DNA of 64,000 nt from Metellina segmentata (GCA_947359465.1 OX375882.1:54930509-54994508); one strand, 5' to 3'; positions 33,261 to 44,312 are shown, counted from the stretch's first letter. A program made the numbers and translations. The notes: generated from the letters alone by a model not told the origin.

Positions 33261-34238
33261 CTTTGTCCTAAAAGCTCCCGTACTCCAACTTTAAAAAATT
33301 ATTGCCCGTGTTTTTTTTTTTTAATTATTGAATTTTACTGTCTGCTCATAGCTTTATCGAGTCACTAATATTTATCGTTTGGTTTTCTTCGCGCTCAAGT
33401 TGTGCGATAACAAAGTTCCACGTCATTTTGTTCTCATTGCAAGATGAGGAGTTTATCACGCATTCAGAGAATTGCGCTGTTTGAGGCTTATTTTGAATAT
33501 AAATCATATGAAAGATGTAAAGAATTTTGGCGACATAAATATCCAAATGATGCAATACCGAGCAATGATACACTATATCAACTCGTTCGGCGATTTTGTG
33601 AGACAGGTTTGGTGGAACACAAAACACAGGAGTGGAAGACCGAAAGTCGTAACACCAGACTTTGTGCAAGAAACTCAACGGAGGATATTGTAATCCCCTC
33701 ATCAATCCGTGAGGCGTTTGTCGCAACAAATGGACACATCACAGGGATGGATACATAAGGCTTTAAGAACTTTGCATTTTCATGTTTATCGTGTAAAAAT
33801 GTTACAGGAGCTAGAGCCACCGGACAATGAGAAGCGGTTGCCAATGGTATTGCGATCGACTCATCACAAGAAACCTTTGGCCACCTCGTTCCCCTGATCT
33901 GAGCAACTCTAACTTTTTTTCTGTGGGGATATTTAAAGAAGAAATTTAATGAATATAATCACCAAACAATGGGTGATCTGAAAATTGTCATTACTCAAAG
34001 GATACAAGAAGTCTCTCTCAGTATCTTGAAAGGCGTTTCTAGACATATGCGCACACGACTTCAGCTTTGCCTCCAAGAAAAGGGTGGAAATTTTGAAAAT
34101 TTTTTACAAATGTAAGTTCACATTTTTTTCCAACGCTAGGTTAAAGGTGCTTTTCACCATTGGCATAAAAATAATTGTTTAAAAAAAATTTATAATAAAT
34201 TCACGAATTGTCAGTACGGGAACTTTTAGGACACCCCG
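33261..34238 (+). mobile_element. Deleted mariner-type element with DUF4817-like HTH, copy 2
   Basis: The terminal repeats are TTTGTCCTAAAAGCTCCCGT on the left and ACGGGAACTTTTAGGACACC on the right, flanked by TA (33259-33260, 34239-34240). At 978 bp it is close in size to copy 1 on the opposite strand at 18517-19548. It shares the same coding lesions, plus an extra stop (TAA near 33691). Confidence 0.88.
33444..34113 (+). pseudogene. Transposase remnant, catalytic core deleted
   Basis: It starts MRSLSRIQRIALFEAYFEYK, the DUF4817-type helix-turn-helix of some arthropod Tc1/mariner transposases. It continues through YQLVRRFCETGLVEHKT, shifts frame, then reads RSGRPKVVTPDFVQETQRRI and, after a TAA, RRLSQQMDTSQGWIHKALR. 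It then joins directly to FFLWGYLK and a C-terminus MRTRLQLCLQEKGGNF. The first two acidic catalytic residues are absent. Total coding is ~220 codons, against roughly 340 for a typical mariner enzyme. Non-functional. Confidence 0.85.
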
Positions 34239-34240
34239 TA

Positions 34241-34764
34241 TAAGAGCATTTTCATGAAATGAGGAACTTTTGCGATGCCAAGTTTAAATCAGAAAACGAA
34301 TTGTGCGATATTCAAACACATGGTTATGCACGATTGAATACTAAAAGCTATATAAACATTAAAGAGTTCTTTTTCTCTTTGATATCTCTGTCAATATAGT
34401 ATGTGTCATTAAAAATACTATGTAAAATATGTAAATACTTATTTATATCTTTTAATTGAGAGTTCAAATTATTTCTGTTCCTTGACTTAAAAAATACGAA
34501 TATAAATAATTTCTATGAAAATAGAGTTAAATGCACTTTTTTGCATAGCATTAGATTTTTAAATTCTATGTAGTATTCTTGTTTTTTCATGCTTAGATTA
34601 ATCTCTTTTCATTTTTCAATATTTCCACCAACATGTTTTCCTATGTTTAGAAATAATTGTCTGATGTTGATATAATCTTGTACTTATTTTTTTCTAATTA
34701 TTCTTGAAGTTTTTAATTTCATTTTTGTGATGTGCATCTACAGGATTTTTAAAATCTACTTTTA
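34241..34764. other. Unannotated AT-rich stretch
   Basis: Nothing recognisable. Confidence 0.4.
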
Positions 34765-34935
34765 AGGTTGATTTGGCTACTTATTTCAATTTCCAATAAA
34801 TTTTAGTATTGGGTTGGCTACGTATTTCAATTTCCAAATAAATTATAATATTGGGTTGGTTACTTGTTTCAATTTCCGAATAAATTTTAATATTGGGTTG
34901 GCTACTTATTTCAATTTTCGAATACATTTTTTATT
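34765..34935. repeat. ~50-bp minisatellite, ~3.5 units
   Basis: The repeated unit is GGGTTGGCTACTTATTTCAA plus TTTCCGAATAAATTTTAATATT. The short frame across it is an artefact. Confidence 0.85.
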
Positions 34936-34964
34936 GTTGTATTTTCAGAAAGGTATATTAATTT

Positions 34965-35035
34965 TTGCTTGGTCTTGCGAAGTTTGTCCGTTATTGAACC
35001 TTACGCCATGAAACCCAACTCAACCAATCAAGGAA
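34965..35035 (-). repeat. Dispersed 'TGGCGCAAGG' repeat, minus-strand copy
   Basis: GTTTGTCCGTTATTGAACCTT, ACGCCATGAAACCCAAC and ACCAATCAAGGA correspond to 61905-61970 (TTGTCCGTTCTTGGACCTTG, CGCCATTAAACCAATCAACC). Confidence 0.55.
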
Positions 35036-35165
35036 GTAAAACATATCAACTGATACATATTACATGTGAAATTAAGTAAGTTCAAAGGTAGAAAATGTAC
35101 TGCTAATGAAAATTTTTAATTAATTTCTAAAGAGATCCCATTCACGTCGGGTTTTGTACACTTTA

Positions 35166-35225
35166 AAGGTAGGTACTGAATAAACATCAGCATTAGAAAA
35201 ACACAACTGGCTATTGGCGACGGCT
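35166..35225 (-). repeat. SINE tail fragment
   Basis: GGTAGGTACTGAATAAACATC and AAACACAACTGGCTATTGGC match the SINE 3' end. Confidence 0.55.
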
Positions 35226-36504
35226 AAGCATAATATTTCAACATTCACCTCTTTTAACAAGGTACATTGCCCTGCCTAATATGGTGCAGTTTTCAGTTTC
35301 ATCGAAACCTATACTATAATAACTGAATACACAAAGTGAAAAACTGCTTAAGCCGCCGATTATCTTGACTAGAAAATACTCTTTCACACAGAAATTTTGT
35401 TTCAACTTTTCCATTTTATCAGATTACTCGCCACTGAATTCCCTCCGAATAACAACTGCGTTATACAAATACAGAAGAGAATAAACACATCGGTTTACAT
35501 TCCGGAAAAACGCCTTAGAATTCATTTCAAATTCGCTCTACATTCGCTCTCCATAAAAATTAAGAAACATAATTTAAGCCATCTCAGAAATTCTTACCCT
35601 ACTTTCTGTAATTCGGATTGCCGAGAGATTATATCACCACACATACCTCATCAATACACTTTCGAACTGAGAGATTAGCAAAGAAAATCACATCGAAACA
35701 CGATGATGGAATTTTTTCTCTTATCCGTAATTTAAAAGATGCCGTTCTCATCAAAAGCCTCTCGTTCAATTTGTTCACGCACTAATAATCAGGTGTCAGT
35801 CAGCATGACGGAACCGTCATAATCGAAAAATTTTGCACTTAAGTATTTATTTAAAAACCCTGTTTGGGGGGGGGGACATTCCCAATGGGGAATTAATTTG
35901 AGTGTAATAAATCGCTTGATTGTTTAAAGCGCTTTCACTTCTCCATCGGTACGATTACTTATTATTTCCATAAGGTCTTCGTTAAACTTCCAAGTGGTTT
36001 AGGCGATAAATCTCGTCCATAACGCTCTGATGAATTTTGCTTTTGACGTGGTATCCAGTGTACGGATGAAATGTTGTAGTGACAGAAATAGTAGCGTAAA
36101 TAACAAGATCTTTGGGTTTCACCATTGCAACATTTTATTCTAACATCCTACAGCTCTAGATATGTACAGCAAATTAACAGATATTTTGGGACAAAAAGGA
36201 TTTGGTAGAGGTTAATGAGCGCGTCCTCGCACTCTCAGGTCTCAATGGTCTCTGTTCTTCTAGCGTATTAAGTCGCTTTCAGTTGAAAACCACATGTTGA
36301 TATAATCTTGAGTGTCCTCAAGGGGCTTGAGATTTATGAGATCGTAATGTCAGTGTAACGTCAGATCAAGAGGGTTTATTTCAAGTGCCCAGAACTTTAT
36401 GACCGATGTAATGTCAGGTGGAGTGCTGTAATAGTACTTCTGGGGTTAGATGGACAGTCCGCGTTTAGAGTGTTACACCAGTCATCAAGATATTGCCTTT
36501 TTTT
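35226..36504. other. Unannotated AT-rich stretch
   Basis: The frame at 35397-35678 has no recognisable features. Nothing else stands out. Confidence 0.4.
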
Positions 36505-36600
36505 ATGATAGTAAGATCGAGATCTGGTTAGTTTTTTCCCCCTAATGATGAGTTACCTTGTCCATCAAGACCTAATCAGTTTTGCTGATGACAAGGACAC
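36505..36600 (+). repeat. Dispersed palindromic-core repeat, locus 4
   Basis: AGATCGAGATCTGGTTAGTT, TAATGATGAGTTACCTTGTC and CATCAAGACCTAATCAGTTT are about two decayed units of the ~45 bp family. Confidence 0.6.
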
Positions 36601-36605
36601 CTATT

Positions 36606-37152
36606 TTAGAACCTAGGTCAGATGACGAGGCCAACGAATTAGTTGTCACCCCACCTCTCCAAGCTTCCACACCACATCAACGCGAGTACAGTTGAAGCCA
36701 CGTCAGATTTTAACGTGTATCCCACGCGTACAGGACGGTCTCTGGTTGGACCGAGTTTCTAACTCGCAACCGTCCTCAGAGGAACAGAGAGGGGGACAGT
36801 TCAGTTTGAAGCCACGACAGATTTTAACGAGTACCCCACGCGAACAAGACGGTCTCTGGTTGGACCGAGTTTCGAACTCGCAACCGTCCTCAGAGGAACA
36901 GAGAGGGGGACAGTTCAGTTTGAAGCCACGACAGATTTTAACGAGTACCCCACGCGAACAAGACGGTCTCTAATTGGACCGAGTTTCGAACTCGCAACCG
37001 TAATCAGAGGAACAGAGAGGGGGACAGTTCAGTTTGAAGCCACGACTGATTTTAACGAGTACCCCAAGCGAACAAGACGGTCTCTGGTTGGACCAAGTTT
37101 CGAACTTGCAACCGTCCTCAGAGGAACAGAGAGGGGGACAGTTCAGTTTGCA
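36606..37152 (-). repeat. 114-bp minisatellite grown from a SINE head
   Basis: Part of a minus-strand SINE (CAGATGACGAGGCCAACG, CCACCTCTCCAAGCTTCC) leads into four head-to-tail units of 114 bp. Anchors GAAGCCACG fall at 36695, 36809, 36923 and 37037. Each unit contains the SINE segment CCACGACAGATTTTAACG, GACGGTCTCTGGTTGGAC and GAGTTTCGAACTCGCAACC (the B-box region), plus AGAGGAACAGAGAGGGGGAC. Since 114 is 38 codons, an artefactual frame stays open. Confidence 0.92.
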
Positions 37153-38319
37153 GCAAACTCCTATTGTGTAACGAAACGAACATTTTCATTTGTGTGATTT
37201 ATATGCACTGCTTTATTTTTCGCAAGAGCTAAAAATATTTTTCTGACATAACGTGTTTTTTACCTCTAACAGGAAAAATGACTTTACTGATTTTTAAAGT
37301 GTCTGTCCGGAATAAATCAAATGTTGAGGTTTTTGTCGAGACTTTATTTCTCATCACTTTTTGTATTTCACGGGTATAGTTCAGTAATTCTAATAACAAC
37401 ATCCACAATTGTAATACGGAAAAATATTTTTAACTTCAAGGTTGCAATGCTCTAAGAAATATCTATTCATATTTCACAAGTTCACGTGACATGGAGATTG
37501 GCATAGTTTGTATTTTATCCGTGTCAAGAAAAGGATATAAACTTTTAAAATTCACTTAATTTAATTGAAGTTCGTAGTAACACTTACTGATGTGAACTTT
37601 CTGAAAAGCATTTTATTGGAAATATAAACTGCCACCAGTATGACTACACGAAATGATGTTTTATGTTTGGGGATAAAAATGTTAAAGAGCACCTTCTGTT
37701 TCCTTTGTACTATATCCCAAGAGATGGACATCCGCCACCTGTAATCGTGTTATGTGCTCTGTAGTCGAGACTTCTATGGTCAATTCTAGAGGTTAAATGA
37801 CCGACAGGGATCTAATTTTTCGAGTTCCCTTTACTGTCTCATCTTTTATTCATTAATTATAACGTACTTTTGTCATCAAGTCACGTACTTTTGTCACAAT
37901 CAATGAGAACTTAATTATAGAGCAACTATACGGAAGATCTTCAGTGGATCATATTTTAAAACTAAACATAATTCGCGTGTTACAATAAAATATTTATTCA
38001 GAATAGTTTAAAGAAAGGATGTAACAAAGTATTTGTTATCTAGTTACCTAATTGTGTGATGTAGTGATTGGTCACAGCGTTCATGTGCCATCCTGAGACG
38101 AGAAATATGAGTAGATTGAGCAATGTTAATGAAAGGAATTTCAAAAAGTTAGACCAACTTATCGACAAAAAATGTCACGTGACTGCTCTGGAAAAAATTG
38201 AGTTGTTTGACCGATTTGACATCTTATCGCTTCATTTGATGATACAAGCTATTACGACATAGTTGAAGATTTCTATAAAAATTTCATCGAACATTTCTAT
38301 AAAAATGGTGAAATCTCCA
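37153..38319. other. Unannotated AT-rich stretch
   Basis: No recognised coding sequence. GAAATATGAGTAGATTGAGCA near 38102 weakly recalls the TATA-containing motif of the 330-bp repeat. Confidence 0.4.
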
Positions 38320-38465
38320 AAGTCTACTGTGTTGCGTGGACCAATCAGAGGATGAAGGTTCGTTTCCTTCTGAAAGACATAAGTAGTCCAAGGGTCTAGT
38401 TTTAGTCCCATGTTCCTACGCACATAAAAGCTTTCCATTACTCGCTACTTTTATGTTTCCTCTAT
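38320..38465 (-). repeat. Promoter-like repeat, inverted copy 3
   Basis: On minus it reads GAAACATAAAAGTAGCGAGT, GACTAAAACTAGACCCTTGG and CTGATTGGTCCACGCAAC, matching the tandem pair at 31441-32110. Confidence 0.7.
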
Positions 38466-39454
38466 GGTGCAATCCAGTATGTCCCGAGTTCGAACCTTGG
38501 TTTGTGAGCGTATGAATAATGGCTATTGTCACTGTCCCCCCAGTTCCGAAGAGGTCAGTGGGATTTTGTGTTTGTATTTCGATGCTTTTTATGAACAATA
38601 TGCGAAGATTAATGGGAATGAAGACATGCATTTATATGCAGTTAGACAATTCAAAATTCCATTACTAACAAAAAGATCTGTAGATCACATTCCAAACGAA
38701 ACATGTGTATTCACGAGGGAAATAAATTATAAACACATTTGCGAACAAATATTCCTCAATATAGTTTAAAGAATTGAATATTATTGTTACAATCGTATAT
38801 GTCCCAAGGTCGTAATCTCAAATTGATCCGGTTTGATTAAATAAGGTAGGTCTTTTTCGATCCCTGTTTCTGAAGGTGTATAAGAGAAGGGTTTCATTTC
38901 AGTGCAATTATGTAATCTTCCGAAATTCTAATCTCGTAGCCAAGGCCAGGTTACTCTCTCACGATTTCTCGTGAAGTGGGGCTTAGCTGTAGAATCGTGG
39001 CCGTGGATTAGGTAGAAAAAGCACGCGAAATACTGCTCTTATTTGTGAATTAAGGGTTAAACAGCAGCTGGGTATTCGTAAAAGGTGCAAGTTCAAGAGC
39101 ATAATTGGGAGATTATATCTCACACAAAGTAGTAATAGACGGATTGTGCCGCATTTGGTGAGAATTCAGTCAACTGGTATTCGAAAAACATGGCAGCTGA
39201 AGTTGTGGAATAACCTGATCTATATTGTTTATTCTTTTACTTATGTATTCCAAAAATAGGAGATTTTTTTGTTTCTTCTAGGTGCAATTTTTAAGCTATA
39301 CTTTATCTTAAGTCAAGAAAATACAACGGATTAGGGAAGACAATTCTTTTTCCTCAATGTAATTCTATTATCACTAAGTTAAATGTTAATTTAATGATGT
39401 CAAATCGTCTCTGGTTGCGCTGACCTATGTTCGATCCATGCACAATAGTAGTTT
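38466..39454. other. Unannotated stretch with unrecognised frame
   Basis: A plus frame 38464-38769 (101 codons; first ATG context ACTATGG) encodes a mixed-composition product with several Cys and no family I know. It begins inside the repeat at 38320-38465 and has no splice signals that convince me. Confidence 0.25.
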
Positions 39455-39560
39455 ACAAGAGGGGGTGCCCCCTGCTCGCTAATCCCCGGAGGATTGCTTT
39501 GTAATCCTCATTGGTTCGCTGCGCGAACCTATGCTTTCTTCGCTTGCAGTGTCCTAGCAG
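39455..39560 (-). mobile_element. Helitron-like 3' end fragment
   Basis: Read on minus, CAATCCTCCGGGGATTAGCG, then AGCAGGGGGCACCCCCTC, resembles the Helitron 3' region (GCGAGCAGG plus GGGGG/CCCCC hairpin) seen at 3655-4246. The terminal CTAG is degraded to CTCTTG. The rest of the element was not found. Confidence 0.5.
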
Positions 39561-39950
39561 AAGGAATTGTTTACAAAATATGATATTCCAAAAAATATTT
39601 CTCAAATATTAATTTGTTGTATTACAGAAAAGATATACAGTACCTCTGGAATCCGAACTCGAACAATTTGGAATTCAGATGAAAACTTTAAGCAAATTTT
39701 GACTCGAAATGTGAGCGCTGCTTTGGAAATCTAATACCCATCATGTTGTTTGTAAGCTGCAACAGCTCCCCCTGTGTGTAATAATTTCCTCAGAACTCGA
39801 GCCACCCATACACTTTTCCATTGAGTTTGTAGTCGAAAATTGTAATACAAGCGTCTTGTGGAACCATAATTGTTGGACCTGAAAAGGGCAACACTCCTTT
39901 CAAGTGTTTTCGACAAGATATATCGTCAATCAAGGTTGACGATTCCTTTG

Positions 39951-40406
39951 AGGCCCGGTGCACACATCGGTTTTTCAACGTGCGGCGCTACTGCCGCAAC
40001 GCAAGTGCGGTCTGAGTTACATTAGATCCAATGGAGTAGTGCACACATGCTTCCGGCGCCGCTGCTGCTACGCACGTCGAACTTGCGTGCAAGTTGGACC
40101 ACAGTTCCCCACGGCACCGCAGCTCGCCTCAAACGCTTCTCCTTTCTGAAGTACCTTGTTTTCATATATAAATGGAATATAAATAATAATTAATAAATGG
40201 TTGTATCCAGTAACATCTATTTTGTTACAAAATATACTTTTTTTAAACCAAGTAAGCGAAATAAACACGTTTTCTTCCATAGAATATTTCTCGCAAATGG
40301 CGCGAAATGAGAATTTGTGTCATTTCACGGTTATGTGTGAAGAGTTGGACTTCGATGCCGCGCAACGGCGCCGTACGTTGAAAACCCGGATGTGTGCACC
40401 GGGCCT
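39951..40406. mobile_element. 456-bp MITE with GGCCCGGTGCACAC termini
   Basis: The ends AGGCCCGGTGCACACATC and GATGTGTGCACCGGGCCT form ~29 bp inverted repeats, with further matches inside (TTTTTCAACG / CGTTGAAAA). A GC-rich internal part repeats GTGCACACATGCTTCCGGCG and CGCACGTCGAACTTGCGTGC. There is no transposase. Target duplication could not be assigned confidently, so the superfamily is left open. Confidence 0.82.
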
Positions 40407-40419
40407 AAGATGACTGGAT

Positions 40420-40505
40420 CACACTTTGGTCAGTTTTTTTTATTAATGACGGGATATCTCTTCCATCAAGATTCCGGCAGTTCTAATCATGACGAGCCAA
40501 CCATC
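40420..40505 (+). repeat. Dispersed palindromic-core repeat, locus 5
   Basis: CACTTTGGTCAGTTTTTTTT, TAATGACGGGATATCTCTTC and CATCAAGATTCC are one to two units of the ~45 bp family. They abut the 456-bp MITE. Confidence 0.65.
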
Positions 40506-40686
40506 AGGAGGATTAAAGAAGTTTTACTGAAACATTTTTTTAGGGGAGACTTTCTTCATAAAACTATAACTCCAAATAGAGTAAATTAATTTTCAAGCAT
40601 TAACTTTTTCACAGATATAACAAGCACGATTCTTATTACTTTCAAGGTACAACTGCAGTATGGGACATAGTACAAAATCGTTCTTA

Positions 40687-41122
40687 GCGCGATTCTTATA
40701 ACTTTCAAGGCACAACTTCTGTACCGGCCGTAGCCTTAAGTTAACCTTTAGTCACTTTAGTTAGTCGCTTTACGCTTAATCATTAGACTACGGCTATGGA
40801 TATAACAAGAGCGATTATTTCTTGGCGCGATTCTTATAACTTTCAAGGCACAACTTCTGTACCGGCCGTAGCCTTAAGTTAACCTTTAGTCACTTTAGTT
40901 AGTCGCTTTACGCTTAATCATTAGACTACGGCTATGGATATAACAAGAGCGATTATTTCTTGGCGCGATTCTTATAACTTTCAAGGCACAATTTCTGTAC
41001 CGGCCGTAGCCTTAAGTTAACCTTTAGTCACTTTAGTTAGTCGCTTTACGCTTATTCATTAGACTACGGCTATGGATATAACAAGAGCGATTATTTCTTG
41101 GCGCGATTCTTATAACTTTCAA
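40687..41122. repeat. 138-bp tandem repeat, ~3 units
   Basis: The anchor ACCGGCCGTAG recurs at 40723, 40861 and 40999. Units are nearly identical, so expansion was recent. Each holds GCGCGATTCTTATAACTTTC, GTTAACCTTTAGTCACTTTA and ATTAGACTACGGCTATGG. ACCGGCCGTAG and CTACGGCT are opposed within a unit. Confidence 0.95.
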
Positions 41123-42850
41123 GATACAATTACACTCAAACATGTTTTAGTGCGCTGGATAGGGACCGCATAAGAGAAAACGCATAAAAAAATTCTTCAA
41201 AAACTTCACGAGTAGCTATAAAAAATCTTTTACGCAATACATTTAAAAAGTTTTTTTTTTATGCGGTGAATAGGATCCGCATAAAAAAAGTCACGTAGAA
41301 AATAACTCAAAACCTTACGAAACAACTGGAAATTGCTTTTTTAAACGAAATCAAGACACGAGGCTTGGAAATACTTGGAATCTCGTCAAAACTTTTGGAA
41401 TCTCATTTAGAAATCTCGTTTAGAAAATACACATGCGAACATTTGGAAATATTTTATTTACATTTGTGCTTATTTTACATATACAAAAATTTTCACAAAA
41501 TGTGTAACCATTATCTTTCGTAGTCAGACAATAAGCGGATTGTCTTGCGGTCAACTGGTTCCAAAATCACTTTCGTCACTTGAAGATACTACCTCGCACT
41601 CGTTTAGAGTTGACTTTTTTTCAGTTACCATGTAATCGGTGATCAGAAAAGTGCAAAAAATTTAGAAATGCGAAATTAATTCAGAGCGAAAGAAACACGA
41701 GTTTTCGTTTTATTCTCGTTCTTTGAAAAATATCGTCTGTCCCAAATATTCGGAAATCGTTTACATTGCGCAAAGAACAAAAATAAGACTCGAAATACAA
41801 ATTTTTTTTTATTTAAGTAATTTTAATTGACAACTTCGTCAATTATGTGATAATATGATTAAAATTTTGAAAGGACTGTAAGTAGATTGTACTGAATAAA
41901 TTTTTTCATATATCGCACAAAAAAAGATTGCACAAAAAAAGATCCCACAAAAAAAAAAAGAACTCACAAAAAAAGATCGCACAAAAACAGGCTTGAGTGT
42001 ACTGATGTACTGGCCGTCGTCTAAATTCTTTCTTGGCGCGATCATAGTACAACTGCTGTACCGGCTGTAATCTAAAAGCTAACCATTAAAAAGTGAGTTT
42101 CGGGTTAGTTTAAACACCAATTGCTTAAAATAGTAAATTTCAACTTTTATTCTTTCCAAATTTGTAATTCAAAATTTCAATTTGTAAAATTATTAATTCC
42201 TGGAATAGTTTTAGTCATTTTATGTCGCTTTTAAACATGTATCGACAACTGTTTATATGTTCGATAACAGTTACTAGCTGATTATTTGTAATGATACCTT
42301 TATTTCAATTGCTATCAAAACTAAGGTTTATCTCCAATGAAAACGTTAAAATAAAATTAGTTTTTGTACACGCATCAACCTTGACTTTTTTTTTTTTTTT
42401 TTTTATCAGCCTCAAGAAAAATCTGTCAAATTTAATAATCCTTAAAGACCTAGTAGGTAAAGGTAGCGACGTAGAAACAAAAGGAAAATACGGCACTAAA
42501 TTTTCCTTGCGACAACACGAACGATTATCCTTAAGTTCTTTCTATACATAATGTAATTTGGTACTTTATTTCCTTGATGCCTTGATGATGTAGTTTGTTT
42601 TATTATAGATTGAATTGTCTCATACTAATACGTGTTGCACTTGTGAGACAGATTTTTAAAACATTCCTTTTCGCGTATCAATTATTATTAATTTACGTAT
42701 GAAAAATATCTTATCGGAGACCATCATTATCAAACACATGGGATTCCATTTGCTATTTTGATGTTTTACAAATTCAATATATTTTTTTGTTTACTGAGAC
42801 TTGTCTTTCAATGTAGTTATTTTAATATTTAAATTAATATTTCAATATTA
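41123..42850. other. AT-rich stretch with one TIR-like end
   Basis: An A-rich repeat (GCACAAAAAAAGATC variants) runs at 41915-41995. At about 42010-42085, GTACAACTGCTGTACCGGCT and GTAATCTAAAAGC mirror the motif at 7195-7230 in the opposite orientation, suggesting the far end of the same TIR family. No gene. Confidence 0.45.
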
Positions 42851-43245
42851 ACACCAAGATGCGAACAAGTTTCCTAATGACCAGATATCTCGTTCACCAA
42901 GATGCGAACAAGTTTCCTAATGACCAGATATCTCGTTCACCAAGATGCGAACAAGTTTTTTAATGACCAGATATCTCGTTCACCAAGATGCGAACAAGTT
43001 TCCTAATGACCAGATATCTCGTTCACCAAGATGCGAACAAGTTTCCTAATGACCAGATATCTCGTTCACCAAGATGCGAACAAGTTTCCTAATGACCAGA
43101 TATCTCGTTCACCAAGATGCGAACAAGTTTCCTAATGACCAGATATCTCGTTCACCAAGATGCGAACAAGTTTCCTAATGACCAGATATCTCGTTCACCA
43201 AGATGCGAACAAGTTTCCTAATGACCAGATATCTCGTTATCAAGA
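42851..43245 (+). repeat. 43-bp tandem array, ~9 near-identical units (locus 6)
   Basis: The unit is ACCAAGATGCGAACAAGTTT, CCTAATGACCAGATATCTCG, TTC (43 bases), repeated about nine times, with one unit carrying TTTTTTA for TTTCCTA. It is the same unit as the dispersed palindromic family (AATGACGAGATATCTCGTCC), freshly amplified. It differs from a CRISPR array because no unique spacers lie between units. Confidence 0.97.
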
Positions 43246-43385
43246 TATTGTTCATGTTTCCACGATGACGAGACCAAAATCGGGTTAGTTTTCTTCTAAA
43301 GACAAGGTGTCTCGTGCACCACGATCTAATCAGTTGTGCTAATGACAAGATACGTCGTCGATACTACCACCACTAGGGTTAAAGC
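43246..43385 (+). repeat. Diverged palindromic-core units flanking the array
   Basis: TCCACGATGACGAGACC, GGGTTAGTTTTCTTCTAAAG, ACAAGGTGTCTCGTGCACCA and TGCTAATGACAAGATACGTC are older units at the right edge of the 43-bp array. Confidence 0.75.
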
Positions 43386-43399
43386 TATTATCTTAATGT

Positions 43400-43527
43400 A
43401 GGTAGGTAAGTGGGTATTTTACTAACGTCGCCTGGAGCAACACAATGGATTATTGGCGACAGTCTGGGATCAACCCTCGAAGGACCCACGTAATTTTGAA
43501 CAACGGTCAGATGACGAGCTATTAACT
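43400..43527 (-). repeat. SINE tail-half fragment
   Basis: TAACGTCGCCTGGAGCAACA, GGCGACAGTCTGGGATCAAC and GAACAACGGTCAGATGACGA come from the SINE 3' half on minus. Confidence 0.75.
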
Positions 43528-43574
43528 TTCAATAAAAGTTCTGCTCTAGCTTCATGGTTAACAATTTAGAACGT

Positions 43575-43620
43575 TGTGTTGCTCTAGTACAACGTTGACT
43601 AATAATTACAAATTACCATG
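43575..43620 (+). repeat. SINE 3' end fragment
   Basis: GTTGTGTTGCTCTAGTACAAC followed by GTTGACTAATAATTACAAATT is the SINE extreme tail on plus. Confidence 0.65.
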
Positions 43621-43654
43621 GTTTACAACTATTGATTTAATTAAGTAAATTTCA

Positions 43655-43987
43655 ATGGTAATTTGTAATTTTAATTAACGTCGTACTAGAGGAACACAAC
43701 GGGTTATTGACGACGGTCCGGGATCAGTCCCCTAAGGGAAAGATTCGAGGACAACACCAGGAATTTTGAAAAACGGTCAGATGACAAGACCAGCACATGA
43801 GCTAGCTGCTCTCTCTCCACAGTTCCACATCAACCCAACGTGAGGACTTTCGGTCACGACAGATTTAAGGTGCACAAGCCGCCTTTATACCATACGCTTA
43901 GAAACATCCATGCATTGACCCGGATTCGAATCAAGAACCTTCGGATTTAGAGACTAACACCTTAATCACCAGACCGGTTGGTAGGCC
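43655..43987 (-). repeat. tRNA-derived SINE, head type A, full length
   Basis: It runs from the tail TTAATTAACGTCGTACTAGA to the head, which on minus reads CCTACCAACCGGTCTGGTGA then TTAAGGTGTTAG. The B box is GATTCGAATCC. The body has small changes (CCAGCACATGAGCTAGCTGC). Confidence 0.9.
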
Positions 43988-44007
43988 TAATTCAGTAAAA
44001 TTCAAGG

Positions 44008-44213
44008 GTAATCTAATTTTAATTAACAGCGTACTAGAGCAACACAATGGGCTAGTATCGACGGTCCGGGATCAGTTCCCTGAAGGAAAAATCCGAGGAC
44101 AACACCACGCAATTTTTAACCACGGTCAGATGACGTGGTAACATCTGAGCTGGCACACAACTCTCCAAACTTCCACATCAACCCAACGTGAGGACTTTCA
44201 ACCACGACAGGAC
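44008..44213 (-). repeat. SINE, head missing
   Basis: Tail and body are present (TAACAGCGTACTAGAGCAAC, ATCTGAGCTGGCACACAAC, CCAACGTGAGGACTTTC). It stops before the head. Confidence 0.85.
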
Positions 44214-44312
44214 TGATCCTGGAGTTCCATGTAAATTTACTCCAGTTCCATGTAAATTTACAACCTACCTACATGAAGAATTTTGGGAGTTAGTTCATGT
44301 CTGACTTGAGAT

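Noticed and set aside
36692..36973. 93-codon repeat protein
   Set aside because: 114 bp is 38 codons, so the SINE-derived tandem repeat stays open by arithmetic only.
42851..43245. 43-bp regular array resembling a CRISPR
   Set aside because: Units abut directly with no unique spacers, no cas genes are near, and the context is a eukaryotic repeat-rich genome.
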